Below, one piece after another: positions 30,680 to 39,540 of a stretch of 47,531 nt of DNA. The stretch comes from Beijerinckiaceae bacterium (GTDB lineage: Bacteria; Pseudomonadota; Alphaproteobacteria; Rhizobiales; Beijerinckiaceae). The position numbers and the translations under genes were made by a program. Location: NCBI GenBank assembly GCA_004298435.1, contig SCSF01000165.1, forward strand, positions 1-47,531, given 5' to 3'. A model generated the notes under the pieces. That model saw only the letters and a program-made list of their open reading frames with translations, searched no databases and was not told where the DNA came from. Within the stretch, counting starts at the first letter, position 1. Every line of letters begins with the position of its first letter.

Positions 30680-30915
30680 GGTCTTCCATCCATTGGTTGG
30701 GGCGCCGCCACGAAACAACTCGGCGAAGCCAGCGGGGCTTGTTGCGCCATTTTACCTTGCGCGAGCGTCAAGCTCGACGCGGCGCGAGACATATCCCCGA
30801 AATTTCGCCAGTATATCTCTTCGGATATTTGCCCAGCGGTCGGATATTGTGCGCATAAAGCTTTAAGATTGGGATAAGGGCCGGAAAGCGCAGCGTGTCG
30901 CTTCTTGGCGCGCAT
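30676..30915 (-). CDS. Small hypothetical protein translationally coupled to chpT
   Basis: A 79-residue frame starting MRAKKRHAALSGPYPNLKAL. Two features argue it is real: a strong GGGAGAGG lies just before its ATG (30915), and its TGA overlaps the chpT ATG as ATGA. The sequence is soluble and basic at the N-terminus, with no cysteine pair, signal peptide or known motif. I do not recognise a family. It could be a leader peptide whose translation delivers ribosomes to chpT, or a functional partner. Confidence 0.5.
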   Translation of the reverse strand: MRAKKRHAALSGPYPNLKALCAQYPTAGQISEEIYWRNFGDMSRAASSLTLAQGKMAQQAPLASPSCFVAAPQPMDGRP

Positions 30916-31000
30916 GCTTTCCTCTCCCGGAAAAACTTGAGCAGCGCATTCATTTGCCGCATGAAGGTGGCAATTCACATCAACCGACCGAACTATATGG

Positions 31001-31864
31001 ATGGCCATGACACAGGAAACGCATTCGAATCTTGTTGATCTCGATCTCGATAAAATCGCCGGGATTTTCGCAGAGCTTGCGGTTCAGGCGGGCGCCGCCA
31101 TCATGCAATTCTACGGAACGGATGCTCATGCGAAGGCCAAGCCTGATCAAAGCCCGGTGTGCGATGCCGATCTCGCTGCGGAAACCGTCATCCTCAAGGG
31201 GCTCAAGTCTGCGCTCCAGCAGTTCCCCGTTGTCTCCGAAGAAGCAGTGGCGGCCGGCAATCGTCCTTCCAAAACCGGGACGTTCATTCTTGTCGATCCG
31301 CTTGATGGCACCCGCGAATTTCTCAAAAAGAATGGCGAGTTCACGGTCAATCTGGCTCTGATCGTCGATGAGGCGCCAAGAGCAGGCGTTGTTTATGCGC
31401 CGGCGGCGGCGCGCATCTGGATCGCGGGGGAAACGGCGACAACAGTGTCTGTCTCGTCGGGCGAGCGGCTGCCACCGAAGGAAGAGCGCCAGAGTCTCCA
31501 TGTGCGCCGCGCTCCGGCCGACGGTCTGGTTGCTCTGGCGAGCCGCTCCCACTGCGATGCCCAGACGGAGTCATTTCTGGCGCAACTGCCGGTCAGAGAG
31601 CGACAGTCTGCCGGATCGTCGCTGAAATTCTGCCGTATTGCGGAGGGCGCGGCGGACGTTTATCCGCGCTTTGGGCGAACCATGGAATGGGACACGGCAG
31701 CCGGCGACGCCGTTTTGCGGCGCGCGGGCGGCATCGTCAATGACGCCGGCGGCAGAGGCCCTTTGCGTTACGGAAAGTTTGGCGGCGGGCTTGCGAATGG
31801 CCCCTTTGTGGCCTGGGGCGATCCCGCAGCAGCAGCAGCCTATACCGGCGCAAAAATGGCTTAA
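31001..31864 (+). CDS. cysQ: 3'(2'),5'-bisphosphate nucleotidase CysQ (inositol monophosphatase family)
   Basis: A 287-residue lithium-sensitive-type phosphatase that hydrolyses adenosine 3',5'-bisphosphate from sulfate assimilation. Metal-binding motifs: PVCDADLAAE, VVSEEAVAAG, FILVDPLDGTREFLKKNGEF (the DPLDGT signature) and MEWDTAAGDAVLRRAGG. No signal peptide. ATG 31001 is used; a second ATG two codons on is possible. It is divergent from the chpT-che operon and 121 bp upstream of eipA on the same strand. Confidence 0.93.
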   Translation: MAMTQETHSNLVDLDLDKIAGIFAELAVQAGAAIMQFYGTDAHAKAKPDQSPVCDADLAAETVILKGLKSALQQFPVVSEEAVAAGNRPSKTGTFILVDPLDGTREFLKKNGEFTVNLALIVDEAPRAGVVYAPAAARIWIAGETATTVSVSSGERLPPKEERQSLHVRRAPADGLVALASRSHCDAQTESFLAQLPVRERQSAGSSLKFCRIAEGAADVYPRFGRTMEWDTAAGDAVLRRAGGIVNDAGGRGPLRYGKFGGGLANGPFVAWGDPAAAAAYTGAKMA

Positions 31865-31985
31865 TTCCAGTAATAGATCCTTAACTACGGAGACTGAGAC
31901 TCAGCATCATGGGTCTTACGTTCGGGCAAAGCTGCGCTTGCAAGGCAGCACCTGGCAGGACCTCTCTGCCAACCAGGAGATCTCA

Positions 31986-32588
31986 ATGCGGGCTGTATCA
32001 CGCCGGGATGTCGCGCTGAAACTGGGTTTGATCGCGGGCGGTTCGCTTCTGGCGCCCGGGGTGCGCGTGGCCAAGGCGGGAACCTACCGGGAAAATACAC
32101 GCCCCGGCGAGTTTGAGCCCGAGGAGATCATAGAAAGCGGGCACCGCTTTTTCGGGACGCTCTCTCGCGGTCTTGCCCAGGTCGTCGAAAATGCAACCAA
32201 ACGCTGGGGCCGTCCCAATGGTTACATTCTTGGCCAGGAGGCGAGCGGCGCCTTCATCGGTGGCCTGCGCTACGGCGAGGGCACGATGTACACGCGCAAT
32301 GCCGGCGATCGAAAAGTGTTCTGGCAAGGCCCCTCGCTGGGCTTTGACGCCGGAGCGGATGGCGACCGGACGATGATGCTCGTCTATAATCTGCCGGCGA
32401 TCGGCGCAATTTACAGACGTTACGGCGGCGTTGACGGTTCGGCCTATTTTGTCGGCGGTTTCGGTATGACGGCGCTGGTCTATAACGACATTGTGGTTGT
32501 GCCTATTCGGACTGGCGTCGGCGCGCGGCTCGGGTTCGATGTCAGCTATTTGAAATTCACCCCGCGTCCGACCTGGAATCCTTTCTGA
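31986..32588 (+). CDS. eipA: DUF1134 protein, EipA-like envelope integrity protein
   Basis: A 200-residue exported protein. The N-terminus has a twin-arginine-like signal (SRRDVALKLGLIAGGSLLAP). The mature part fits DUF1134: FEPEEIIESGHRFFGTLSRG, LAQVVENATKRWGRPNGYIL and a glycine-rich beta-strand core ending VGARLGFDVSYLKFTPRPTW. In Brucella EipA is a periplasmic small beta-barrel protein needed for envelope integrity, and its gene is activated by CtrA. The frame is open upstream to 31638 inside cysQ, but AGGAG (31975-31979) marks ATG 31986. A TTAAC lies at 31881, but no full CtrA site. Confidence 0.85.
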   Translation: MRAVSRRDVALKLGLIAGGSLLAPGVRVAKAGTYRENTRPGEFEPEEIIESGHRFFGTLSRGLAQVVENATKRWGRPNGYILGQEASGAFIGGLRYGEGTMYTRNAGDRKVFWQGPSLGFDAGADGDRTMMLVYNLPAIGAIYRRYGGVDGSAYFVGGFGMTALVYNDIVVVPIRTGVGARLGFDVSYLKFTPRPTWNPF

Positions 32589-32901
32589 CGGGTGGCACGC
32601 CTTTCCAGCCTGACTGATTGCACTGACGGATTCAGATCTGCGGCTTTACCTGATTGATTTGACGCGCTTTTTCCCATGCGGAACGGAAACCGCCTGGCTT
32701 GAAGTTGCCTCAGGCGCCGGTCAAATCTGGCTGAACCCATGCAACGCAATGGATTCGGGAGAATTAGAGCCAGGCCGAAGCAGAAAGCCGAGGCAGGCTT
32801 TTCGCATGCTGCCCGAATGGCAGTTTTGATCTTGCCGCAGGGTGGTGGCATAGTTTGGGATAAAATTTCCGGGTGACCGGTTTGCTGGTGGGCAAGGGCG
32901 C
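32589..32901. other. Intergenic region after eipA
   Basis: 313 bp without a supported gene. It contains short imperfect palindromes (GCGGAACGGAAACCGC near 32678) and remnants of dispersed-repeat sequence. No clear terminator with a T-run, and no recognisable promoter for the downstream gene. Confidence 0.4.
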
Positions 32902-34107
32902 GTGATCGAACAGATTATGATCTTCGCTCTGGGGTTCCTGGTGGCGGGGCTCGCAGCGCTGGCGTTTGCGCCGGCCTTCTGGCGGCGCGCCAACCGGCTC
33001 ACGCGACGGCGGCTGGAAATGCAAATGCCGCTGTCCGTTCAGGAAATCCTGGCCGAGCGTGATCAGCTTCGCGCGGAATTTGCAGTCGAGCGCTGCCGCC
33101 TCGACCAGCGTGCCGACCAGTTGAACGATCGTCACGCCGGAGATCTCGTCGAACTCGGACGGCGGACGGCGCAGATCAGCAGACTTGAAGGCGCGCTTTC
33201 CTCTCATGCCAAATCGCAGTTGGAGACGGAAGAAGCTCTGGCGGAAAGCACAACGCAATTGACATCGGCCGAGGCCGAACTCGGAGCCCTCCGCAAGGCG
33301 CTTTACGATGCCGATGGATTGCTCGCACGCAAACAGAGCGAATTCGTCGATTACATTCGCTTGCAGGAGTCGATGAAGGCTCTCGCCGAAATGCGCTTCG
33401 CCGCGCTTGCCGCGTCCGACGCGCGTGTTGCGAGTCTGGAGCTCAGGCTCGGCGACGTGAGCCGGCACCTGCTCGAAGCCGAGCAGAAACTCAGCGACAA
33501 AAATCTGAACGAGCGCAAGCTCGCAGACATTCTCGAGTCCATCCGGCATGATCTGCGGGTGGCGGAGGCGAAGAACGCAAAGCTCCAGGAAAGACTCGAT
33601 GCCGAAGCGCGCCGCGCCGCTGAGTTGCGCGATGAATTGACGGCATTGCAGCAACAGCACGAATCCGACCTCAGCCAGATCAGGACTGTCATGTCAAAAT
33701 CGAACGCCAGCGAGGCTGCGCTTGAAGACGCGCGGCGGCGCGAAAAGGATGTGCTGGCGCAGCGTGATCTCGTCGCCCAGCAGGCGCGCGAGAGCGAACG
33801 CGCACTCAGCGACAAATATGTTCACCTGCAATCGCAGCATGCCGCGCTGCAAGGCGCGCTTGATGTCGTGCGCCGCCGGTGCGAGGAGCTTGAAAGCGCG
33901 CAGAGCAACCGCCGGACTTCGGAACGGCAGCAGGTCGAAGATGCGGCAAATGCGGCGGAAACCGCTGCATTGCGTGAGAGCATCAGCGAAATCGGCGCCA
34001 CGCTCGTTCGCATGACTCGCAGCGGCGACGAGGCGATGATACGCGCCGCATTGAAAAAGGATGCGGACGAGGCTCTGGCCGACACGCACCAGACCGCAGC
34101 CCAGTAA
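32902..34107 (+). CDS. Membrane-anchored coiled-coil protein of unknown function
   Basis: A 401-residue protein with one N-terminal membrane helix (IMIFALGFLVAGLAALAFAP) followed by a basic stretch (RRANRLTRRRLEMQM) and then about 330 residues of heptad-rich, Q/E/R/A-rich coiled coil, e.g. ERKLADILESIRHDLRVAEA. It therefore sits in the inner membrane with the coil in the cytoplasm. It looks like proteins often mislabelled as chromosome-segregation or RmuC-like, but no nuclease or ATPase motif is present. The start is GTG 32902. No operon partner. Confidence 0.75.
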   Translation: MIEQIMIFALGFLVAGLAALAFAPAFWRRANRLTRRRLEMQMPLSVQEILAERDQLRAEFAVERCRLDQRADQLNDRHAGDLVELGRRTAQISRLEGALSSHAKSQLETEEALAESTTQLTSAEAELGALRKALYDADGLLARKQSEFVDYIRLQESMKALAEMRFAALAASDARVASLELRLGDVSRHLLEAEQKLSDKNLNERKLADILESIRHDLRVAEAKNAKLQERLDAEARRAAELRDELTALQQQHESDLSQIRTVMSKSNASEAALEDARRREKDVLAQRDLVAQQARESERALSDKYVHLQSQHAALQGALDVVRRRCEELESAQSNRRTSERQQVEDAANAAETAALRESISEIGATLVRMTRSGDEAMIRAALKKDADEALADTHQTAAQ

Positions 34108-34108
34108 A

Positions 34109-34152
34109 GCATAATCCCGAAAAGTTGCAGACTTTTCGGACGAGATTATGCG
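34109..34152. repeat. Palindromic repeat with CCGAAAAGTTGCAGACTTTTCGG core
   Basis: GCATAATC, then CCGAAAAG-TTGCAGA-CTTTTCGG, then GATTATGC: two nested inverted repeats, directly after the preceding stop. A close relative is at 40336-40379. It could serve as a terminator between convergent genes. Confidence 0.65.
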
Positions 34153-34176
34153 CCGGCCCAACATCATTCCGAGGGA

Positions 34177-35607
34177 TTATCCATTCGCATGAATTGCGCC
34201 GCGCCGTCTTTTGACGATCAGCGGCATGCCGCCTTTCGGCCGCAGGGTGATGTGCTGCACCGGCGTTACATCGTGCTCTGCAACCGGACTCAAAGAAAAC
34301 TGGCGCATGATGCGCGTGAGCACAATCGCAGCTTCCTGCAAGGCGAAAGAAGCGCCGATGCAGACGCGTGGCCCCGCACCGAATGGCAGGTAGGCAAAGC
34401 GATCGATGGTCTCGCGCGCGCCGGGTAGAAAGCGGCGCGGATCGAAGACGTCGGGATCTGTCCAGAGCCGACGATGCCGATGCAGAATCCAGGGCACGAT
34501 CATCACAAGCGTCCCCTTGCGGATGCGATGGCCGTGAATATCGTCCGGCCCAACTGCGGCGCGGCTCAGGCTCGCCACGGGCGGGTAAAGCCGTATGGCC
34601 TCTTCGACGACAGCACGCGTTTCCACGAGCGATTGCGCCTGCACCTCCGACGATGCGCCGGCAAGGCTGTCGGCCTCTTTTGCGAGCCGCTCCTGCCATT
34701 CGGGTGAATGGGCAAGGAGGAACAGCGTCCATGTCAGCGCATTGGCTGTCGTTTCATGTCCCGCGCCGATGAATGTGACGATGTTGGCGCGCACCTCCGC
34801 TTCGGTAAGCCCGGTACTGCTGTCGGAACTCTGAGCTTGCAAAAGCAGGGTCAGCAGATCCTGTGGCGCGTTCTGCGGCTCTGCGGTGAGCAGAGCCTTG
34901 CGGCGAGCGAGGATCGTTTCCACCGCATCATTGAAGAAGGTGAGGGACCTTCTGCTGCGTATGCGCGTGATGCGCGGCAGCCAGGCAGGAAAGTCGAGAA
35001 GATCGAACGGGTCGAGCTGGCCGATCGACTCGAAATACTGCGTCAGTGCCGCAAGGAATTCGTCGGGGGTGCGACCGAGACCGCCTGTCAGGATCGTGCG
35101 CTGGAGCGTATCGAGCGTGACGCGCGCCATCGCCTTCTGCACATCGATAATCGTGCCGTCACGCCGCCGGAGCCAGCGGGAAACCAGTGCATCCGCCGCT
35201 TCAGCCATCGCAGAACCAAAGGAGAGCACGTTCTTCGGCGAGAACAACGGCGCAATAGCCCGCCGCTGCACCCGCCATCTGACGTCCCGAGCCGTCAAAA
35301 GGCCATCGCCGAGCCCGGGCGCCAGTATCCGGCGTTGCAGCGCGTCCTTGCTGTAATTTCCGGCGTTCTCGACAAGGATGCGGCGAATGCCATCGGGCGC
35401 GCTGACGACGGCGGCGCGGCCGAGAATCGTGCGGCCGGACAAAACCAGATGTTCGAAATGCGCTTCTGTCCAGGTCTCAACGGGGTTGCGCCGCAGGGTC
35501 GCCAGCATGGCGAACGGCCCGAGCGGCGCGGCAAGAGGCGCTGGCGCCGGCGGCCGGAATAGCAGCCCGCGGCTATCGCTGCGTGAAAGAATCGGGGTTG
35601 CCTCCAA
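34177..35607 (-). CDS. Cytochrome P450
   Basis: A heme monooxygenase of about 476 residues. Motifs: oxygen-binding FIGAGHETTANALTW (I helix), ExxR in VVEEAIRLYPPVASLSRAAV, and heme loop LPFGAGPRVCIGASFALQEA with the cysteine ligand. No membrane anchor or fused reductase; redox partners are elsewhere. The frame is open to 35706. TTG 35607, with AGAGG about 8 bases upstream, gives an N-terminus that reaches the conserved FRPPAPAPLAAPLGP; the first in-frame ATG would cut into that region, so the start is uncertain. Substrate unknown. Confidence 0.9.
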   Translation of the reverse strand: MEATPILSRSDSRGLLFRPPAPAPLAAPLGPFAMLATLRRNPVETWTEAHFEHLVLSGRTILGRAAVVSAPDGIRRILVENAGNYSKDALQRRILAPGLGDGLLTARDVRWRVQRRAIAPLFSPKNVLSFGSAMAEAADALVSRWLRRRDGTIIDVQKAMARVTLDTLQRTILTGGLGRTPDEFLAALTQYFESIGQLDPFDLLDFPAWLPRITRIRSRRSLTFFNDAVETILARRKALLTAEPQNAPQDLLTLLLQAQSSDSSTGLTEAEVRANIVTFIGAGHETTANALTWTLFLLAHSPEWQERLAKEADSLAGASSEVQAQSLVETRAVVEEAIRLYPPVASLSRAAVGPDDIHGHRIRKGTLVMIVPWILHRHRRLWTDPDVFDPRRFLPGARETIDRFAYLPFGAGPRVCIGASFALQEAAIVLTRIMRQFSLSPVAEHDVTPVQHITLRPKGGMPLIVKRRRGAIHANG

Positions 35608-35914
35608 ATCCGCATCCTCTGCTTTGCTACCTCGCGCGGCACAGGACGTTTTCAAGCCAAGCGGCTGCCGGTGCGCTTTAAAAAGACGCGTCAGAACAAG
35701 GGGCAAGGCTCGATTATTGCGATTATCTGGCAGGATACCCGCGCTGCGCCGGTCGATGGGCTTGCGAGGCTCGCAGCCGCGTTATAGAACCGCGCATCCG
35801 AAGCGGCGGTCGTTCAGGCTGCGCGGTCGGAATCGATGGCAGATCGAGGCGCCGGCGGAGTTCGGCGTGCCGATAAGGGTCCGGGCCGCCGCAGTCCGGA
35901 TGACGCGATCGAAA
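35608..35914. other. Region between P450 and tRNA-Glu
   Basis: About 307 bp. The left third is an in-frame upstream extension of the P450 frame (to 35706) and may hold its promoter. The rest holds no gene that I can support, and no consensus promoter for the tRNA was identified with confidence. Confidence 0.35.
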
Positions 35915-35990
35915 GCTCCCTTCGTCTAGCGGTCCAGGACGTCGCCCTCTCACGGCGAAAACAGGGGTTCGAGTCCCCTAGGGAGCGCCA
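35915..35990 (+). tRNA. tRNA-Glu (CTC anticodon)
   Basis: A complete 76-nt tRNA with encoded CCA. Acceptor stem GCTCCCT pairs with AGGGAGC; D arm CGTCTAGCGGTCCAGGACG; anticodon stem CGCC/GGCG with loop CTCTCAC (anticodon CTC, reads GAG); T arm ACAGGGGTTCGAGTCCCCT. It is convergent with the chemoreceptor gene. Confidence 0.93.
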
Positions 35991-36069
35991 ATTAGGACTT
36001 GTCCGGCCTGTCGAGGATTGCCCGTTCAAGCCTGTGCCTGAAGAACGCGGCTCTTTCCGATCGTGGGCT

Positions 36070-37731
36070 TCAGAACTCCTGCCAACTGGCGTCTTCGCCG
36101 GCCACGCCACCATTGACGATCGTCTTTGGTCCCCCACGTCCCGACCGGGCTTTTGGTTTTCCTGCATCCAGGCGGGAATCGTCAGGGGCTTTGGCTTGAG
36201 ACCGGAACGCGTGCGGCGCCGCCTTCTGCAATTGGAGGCGCAGGGAATCGTTATTATCCGCGCGCCCGATCTGGAATTGGCCGATCAACTCCAGCAAATG
36301 ATCGGTCTCCTGCGATAGCGAGTGGCTCGCTGCGGTGGTTTGTTCGACCATCGTTGCATTTTGCTGGGTCGCCTGGTCCATCTGGCCGACTGCCGTATTG
36401 ACTTGGTCAAGCCCTGTCGCTTGCTCCTGCGCACCGGCGGCGATCTCGGCGATGATGGTGTTGATTTCGTCCACCTGGAGCATGATCCGCTGCAAGGCTT
36501 CGCCGGTCTGGGCAACGAGAGCGACACCGCGATCGACGTGTGTCGTCGATACCGAAATCAGGCTCTTGATCTCCTTTGCGGCTTCGGCGGAGCGCTGAGC
36601 GAGGGCGCGCACTTCCGAGGCCACGACGGCGAAGCCGCGGCCGGCATCGCCCGCGCGCGCCGCCTCAACTCCCGCGTTCAAAGCGAGCAGATTGGTCTGA
36701 AAGGCGATCTCGTCGATGACGCCGATGATCTGGCTGATTTGTCCAGCCGATTTGGCGATCTCGCCCATCGCCTCGACAGCCTCGCTCACAACGACTGCAC
36801 TCTTCTTGGCGTCGTCATCGGCAGTGGCGACCACCTGGCGGGCGTGGCCCACGCCTTCTGCCGCCTTCTTCACCGTCGCGGTGATCTCGTCGAGCGTCGC
36901 GGCAGTCTCTTCCAGGCTTGCCGCCTGCTGCTCGGTTCGCCGCGACAGATCGTCTGCCGAGACCGCAATTTCTTGCGCTCCGGCGTGGATAGCATGGATG
37001 CCGCCGGCGACGCTTTGCATTGCCATGTCGAGCTGTTCGATCGCTGCATTAAAGTCGGTTTTTAGCCGCTGATAGTCATTCGGCAGCTCCGCCGTCATGC
37101 GATAGGTCAGGTCCTTGCCGGCGAGTTTGGCGACGCTGACGCCGATAGAATCGACGACGAGGTTTCGCTCCTGCCGGAGCGCCTCGCGGCCCTCCTCTTC
37201 GGTACGGCGGCGCTGGTCATCAAAGGTTTCGAGATAGACGGAAATCGCCAGGTCCAAGTCGAGCATGCAGGCTTTGACAAGGCTCGATAACGCCAGAGCA
37301 ACGCCCTCGGCATCGCCCTGCGCAATTCCAAAGAAACGTGGCCAGCGCTCCTTTATCGCCGCATGAATTAATTGCTCGAGAACCAGAGCATAACCACCGA
37401 TATGCCAGCGCGGCTCCAGGCCGATTCGCGCATGGGTTTCGCCGACCTTGCGGACTGCGCTCGCGTATTGATCGCCGAATTCTCCACTTGCGAGATTCTT
37501 CAAGTGGCGTTCCTGACGGCCCCGGACGACCGCCAGATCGAGGCCGTCAACAACGAATTTGCGCGCAGCGGGGTTAGTCTTGATCTTTTCGTGGAGAACT
37601 CCGAACGCCGGGCTGACTGCCTGATCTATGAGCGGTTGCAGCTTCTTCAAAGCTGCGCGCGCTTTGTGGTCTATCTCCATAAAATCGAGACGTTCAGCCA
37701 GATCCTGCTGGCTGCATGCAGAGCCCGCCAT
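36070..37731 (-). CDS. Globin-coupled methyl-accepting chemotaxis protein (HemAT-like) with CheR-tether pentapeptide
   Basis: A 553-residue cytoplasmic chemoreceptor with no transmembrane segment. Residues about 15-175 form a sensor globin: the proximal heme ligand is expected at H100 in [20 protein letters not shown], the protoglobin signature. A HAMP-like linker ([20 protein letters not shown]) and the MCP signalling domain follow, with the hairpin tip [20 protein letters not shown]. The protein ends in a disordered basic tail and then SWQEF, which fits the x-aromatic-x-x-aromatic tether bound by CheR and CheB. It should sense oxygen (or NO/CO). ATG 37731 has GGGGAG at good spacing. Confidence 0.93.
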   Translation of the reverse strand: MAGSACSQQDLAERLDFMEIDHKARAALKKLQPLIDQAVSPAFGVLHEKIKTNPAARKFVVDGLDLAVVRGRQERHLKNLASGEFGDQYASAVRKVGETHARIGLEPRWHIGGYALVLEQLIHAAIKERWPRFFGIAQGDAEGVALALSSLVKACMLDLDLAISVYLETFDDQRRRTEEEGREALRQERNLVVDSIGVSVAKLAGKDLTYRMTAELPNDYQRLKTDFNAAIEQLDMAMQSVAGGIHAIHAGAQEIAVSADDLSRRTEQQAASLEETAATLDEITATVKKAAEGVGHARQVVATADDDAKKSAVVVSEAVEAMGEIAKSAGQISQIIGVIDEIAFQTNLLALNAGVEAARAGDAGRGFAVVASEVRALAQRSAEAAKEIKSLISVSTTHVDRGVALVAQTGEALQRIMLQVDEINTIIAEIAAGAQEQATGLDQVNTAVGQMDQATQQNATMVEQTTAASHSLSQETDHLLELIGQFQIGRADNNDSLRLQLQKAAPHAFRSQAKAPDDSRLDAGKPKARSGRGGPKTIVNGGVAGEDASWQEF

Positions 37732-37761
37732 TATCGCTCCCCCCGATGATTCGATATCGGC

Positions 37762-37868
37762 TATAGCGTTTTCAAGCGAAGTGGTTTCCCGGTTCGCGTG
37801 AAGAGAACGCGCTGAAACAATTAATAGAACCGTGGTTCTGATTCCGTCAGAATCGAAACGGCTCCAGT
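37762..37868 (-). repeat. Dispersed ~100-bp intergenic repeat, copy 3
   Basis: On the reverse strand: GGAGCCGTTTCGATTCTGAC, GGAATCAGAACC, TTGTTTCAGCGCGTTCTC, TTCACGCGAACCGGGAAACC and ACTTCGCTTGAAAACGCTAT. It lies in the 317-bp gap 37732-38048, the rest of which shows no gene. Confidence 0.75.
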
Positions 37869-38048
37869 CGCTATTTCATCTATCGGAATGGGATTAAGTT
37901 ATTAACGAAATGATACTATCGGCGGCATCTGATCGATTATCGCGAAAGATAAGAAGATCGGCGTCAAACAGCGGCCGTCATATGCCGGCAAACGAAGAGG
38001 GCGTCCCGGGAGCCGTTAAGGCGGAGATGCCGACTTGCCATTCGCAAT

Positions 38049-38831
38049 TCACCACCGCGTCGCACCAAGCGGGCGCGGCGCTCCAACGGCGCTTGGATGC
38101 TCCGACGGATCGAATGCATCATGGAAATGATGCGGACGTTTGTGGGCCGTCCGCGCGTGTGATGCCACAGCGGGATGCGGCGTTGAATTATGCTGCTCGA
38201 TGGCCGCGAGCCGCTCGTCAACTTTGGAGAGTCCAGCCGTCAGATCGGATTGCAGTTTGTCGATCCGACTGGTCAGATCGGCGATCGCCGTGCGCGTCGC
38301 CTGTGCTGAATTAGCCTCATTCGCCAGGCTTTGCGGGCTTGCGGCGCCTGCGCCTTGCGTCACGGCCTTGCTGTCGACGCTGGCTTTAAGCGCGCTGATC
38401 TCATCAGACATCTGACGCATGCTGCTGGCCATCGCGTCATGCGAGGGGCTTTGCCGTAGTTGGAAGAGGGGCGAATGGCCTTTGGAATAAATCGCACCCG
38501 CCGCCCAGGCCACAGCACAGAGGCACGCGACCGCAGCGGTGCGCGCGACAAACCGTAAAAGACGGCTGAAGAAGGACGGCCGCTTCTCCGTCAGGGTCTT
38601 CTCAATGTCTATGGATGGCGCGCCACCGGGGATGGCATCCGCCGGTTGCAGCTTTATTTCCATAGGCGCCGCGCCTTGCGGCTGCGCAGGCTTTTGCGAG
38701 GAGGCCGCAGCATCTCTCGTAGGCGCAAATCCAAAAATATTGTCAGCCGGGCGCACCTTTACTTCGGGCGTCATCGTGTCCGTCGGCGAAGAGGCCGCAT
38801 CGGCTTCGGAAACTGCTTCAAGCATAGGCAT
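38049..38831 (-). CDS. Single-span membrane protein with coiled-coil periplasmic part, unknown function
   Basis: A 260-residue protein. Residues 1-90 are soluble and low-complexity, with two similar short motifs (EVKVRPADNIFG and EIKLQPADAIPG) that look like an internal repeat. A membrane helix follows (TAAVACLCAVAWAAGAIYSK), then a region with heptads (MRQMSDEISALKASVDSK, LTSRIDKLQSDLTAGLSKVD) and a His-rich tail (HKRPHHFHDAF). Similar proteins of unknown role occur in Rhizobiales. Not recognised as any named family. Confidence 0.65.
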   Translation of the reverse strand: MPMLEAVSEADAASSPTDTMTPEVKVRPADNIFGFAPTRDAAASSQKPAQPQGAAPMEIKLQPADAIPGGAPSIDIEKTLTEKRPSFFSRLLRFVARTAAVACLCAVAWAAGAIYSKGHSPLFQLRQSPSHDAMASSMRQMSDEISALKASVDSKAVTQGAGAASPQSLANEANSAQATRTAIADLTSRIDKLQSDLTAGLSKVDERLAAIEQHNSTPHPAVASHARTAHKRPHHFHDAFDPSEHPSAVGAPRPLGATRW

Positions 38832-39000
38832 TCTCGACTTGAGAGCGGAAATTGCTCGATAAAAGTGAGAACAGCCTGCGCGAGGGAAGTGGCGATCTTA
38901 CAGCCGAAATGTGGCAGCATGCTGCGGTTTTAGTCCCGAAAACAGCGGCTTTCGGCCCATTTACGCAAGGCCCGCTTCGAACGGGGGCCTGCGCGAGCCC

Positions 39001-39297
39001 TTACCAGCGGCGGCCCCAGCGCCGCCCATACCAGCCGCCGCGCCCGCCGATAACGCGCACAATGAGGAGGAGGACGATCGCGCCGACGAAAGCGTTGAAA
39101 ATCAGCGCGACGATTCCCGTTCCGACCTCAATGTCGAGACGTGGTATGAGCCAGTCGCCGATGAATGCGCCGATCAATCCGATGATGAGATCGCCGATGA
39201 GCCCGAAGCCGCCGCCGCGCATGACGAGCCCGGCAAGCCAGCCTGCAATGATCCCGACGATAATGATGACGATGAGACTTTGATTTGAAAGATGCAT
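39001..39297 (-). CDS. GlsB/YeaQ/YmgE family small membrane protein
   Basis: A 98-residue protein with three hydrophobic segments: SLIVIIIVGIIAGWLAGLVM, a glycine-rich hairpin (GGGFGLIGDLIIGLIGAFIG) and GIVALIFNAFVGAIVLLLIV. This is the transglycosylase-associated/GlsB family seen in stress-induced inner-membrane proteins. It ends with a GRRWGRRW basic tail. Role in general stress is inferred from relatives only. Confidence 0.85.
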   Translation of the reverse strand: MHLSNQSLIVIIIVGIIAGWLAGLVMRGGGFGLIGDLIIGLIGAFIGDWLIPRLDIEVGTGIVALIFNAFVGAIVLLLIVRVIGGRGGWYGRRWGRRW

Positions 39298-39540
39298 GGA
39301 AAACCGCTTGCGTTGAATCGGTTTGTGAAACCATCTGCGGCGCTCAGGGTTCCCTAATCGGGAAAGATATGCTCTCTCCCTGTCCGCCGGCCATATTGAA
39401 GATCAGGCTTTCGGGGGCCGTTGATCGTCTCAATTCTTAAGGCGCTTCTTTTCCAACCCCGGACGCGGTAAGAACCCGATGCCAGCCCGCTTGAGACACG
39501 GCGGACAGTGGTGCATGCGCCATGACGAAAGGTCTTGCTG

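Noticed and set aside
35915-35990. tRNA-Glu as the prophage integration site
   Set aside because: The tRNA is intact, but several kilobases of ordinary chromosomal genes separate it from the phage genes.
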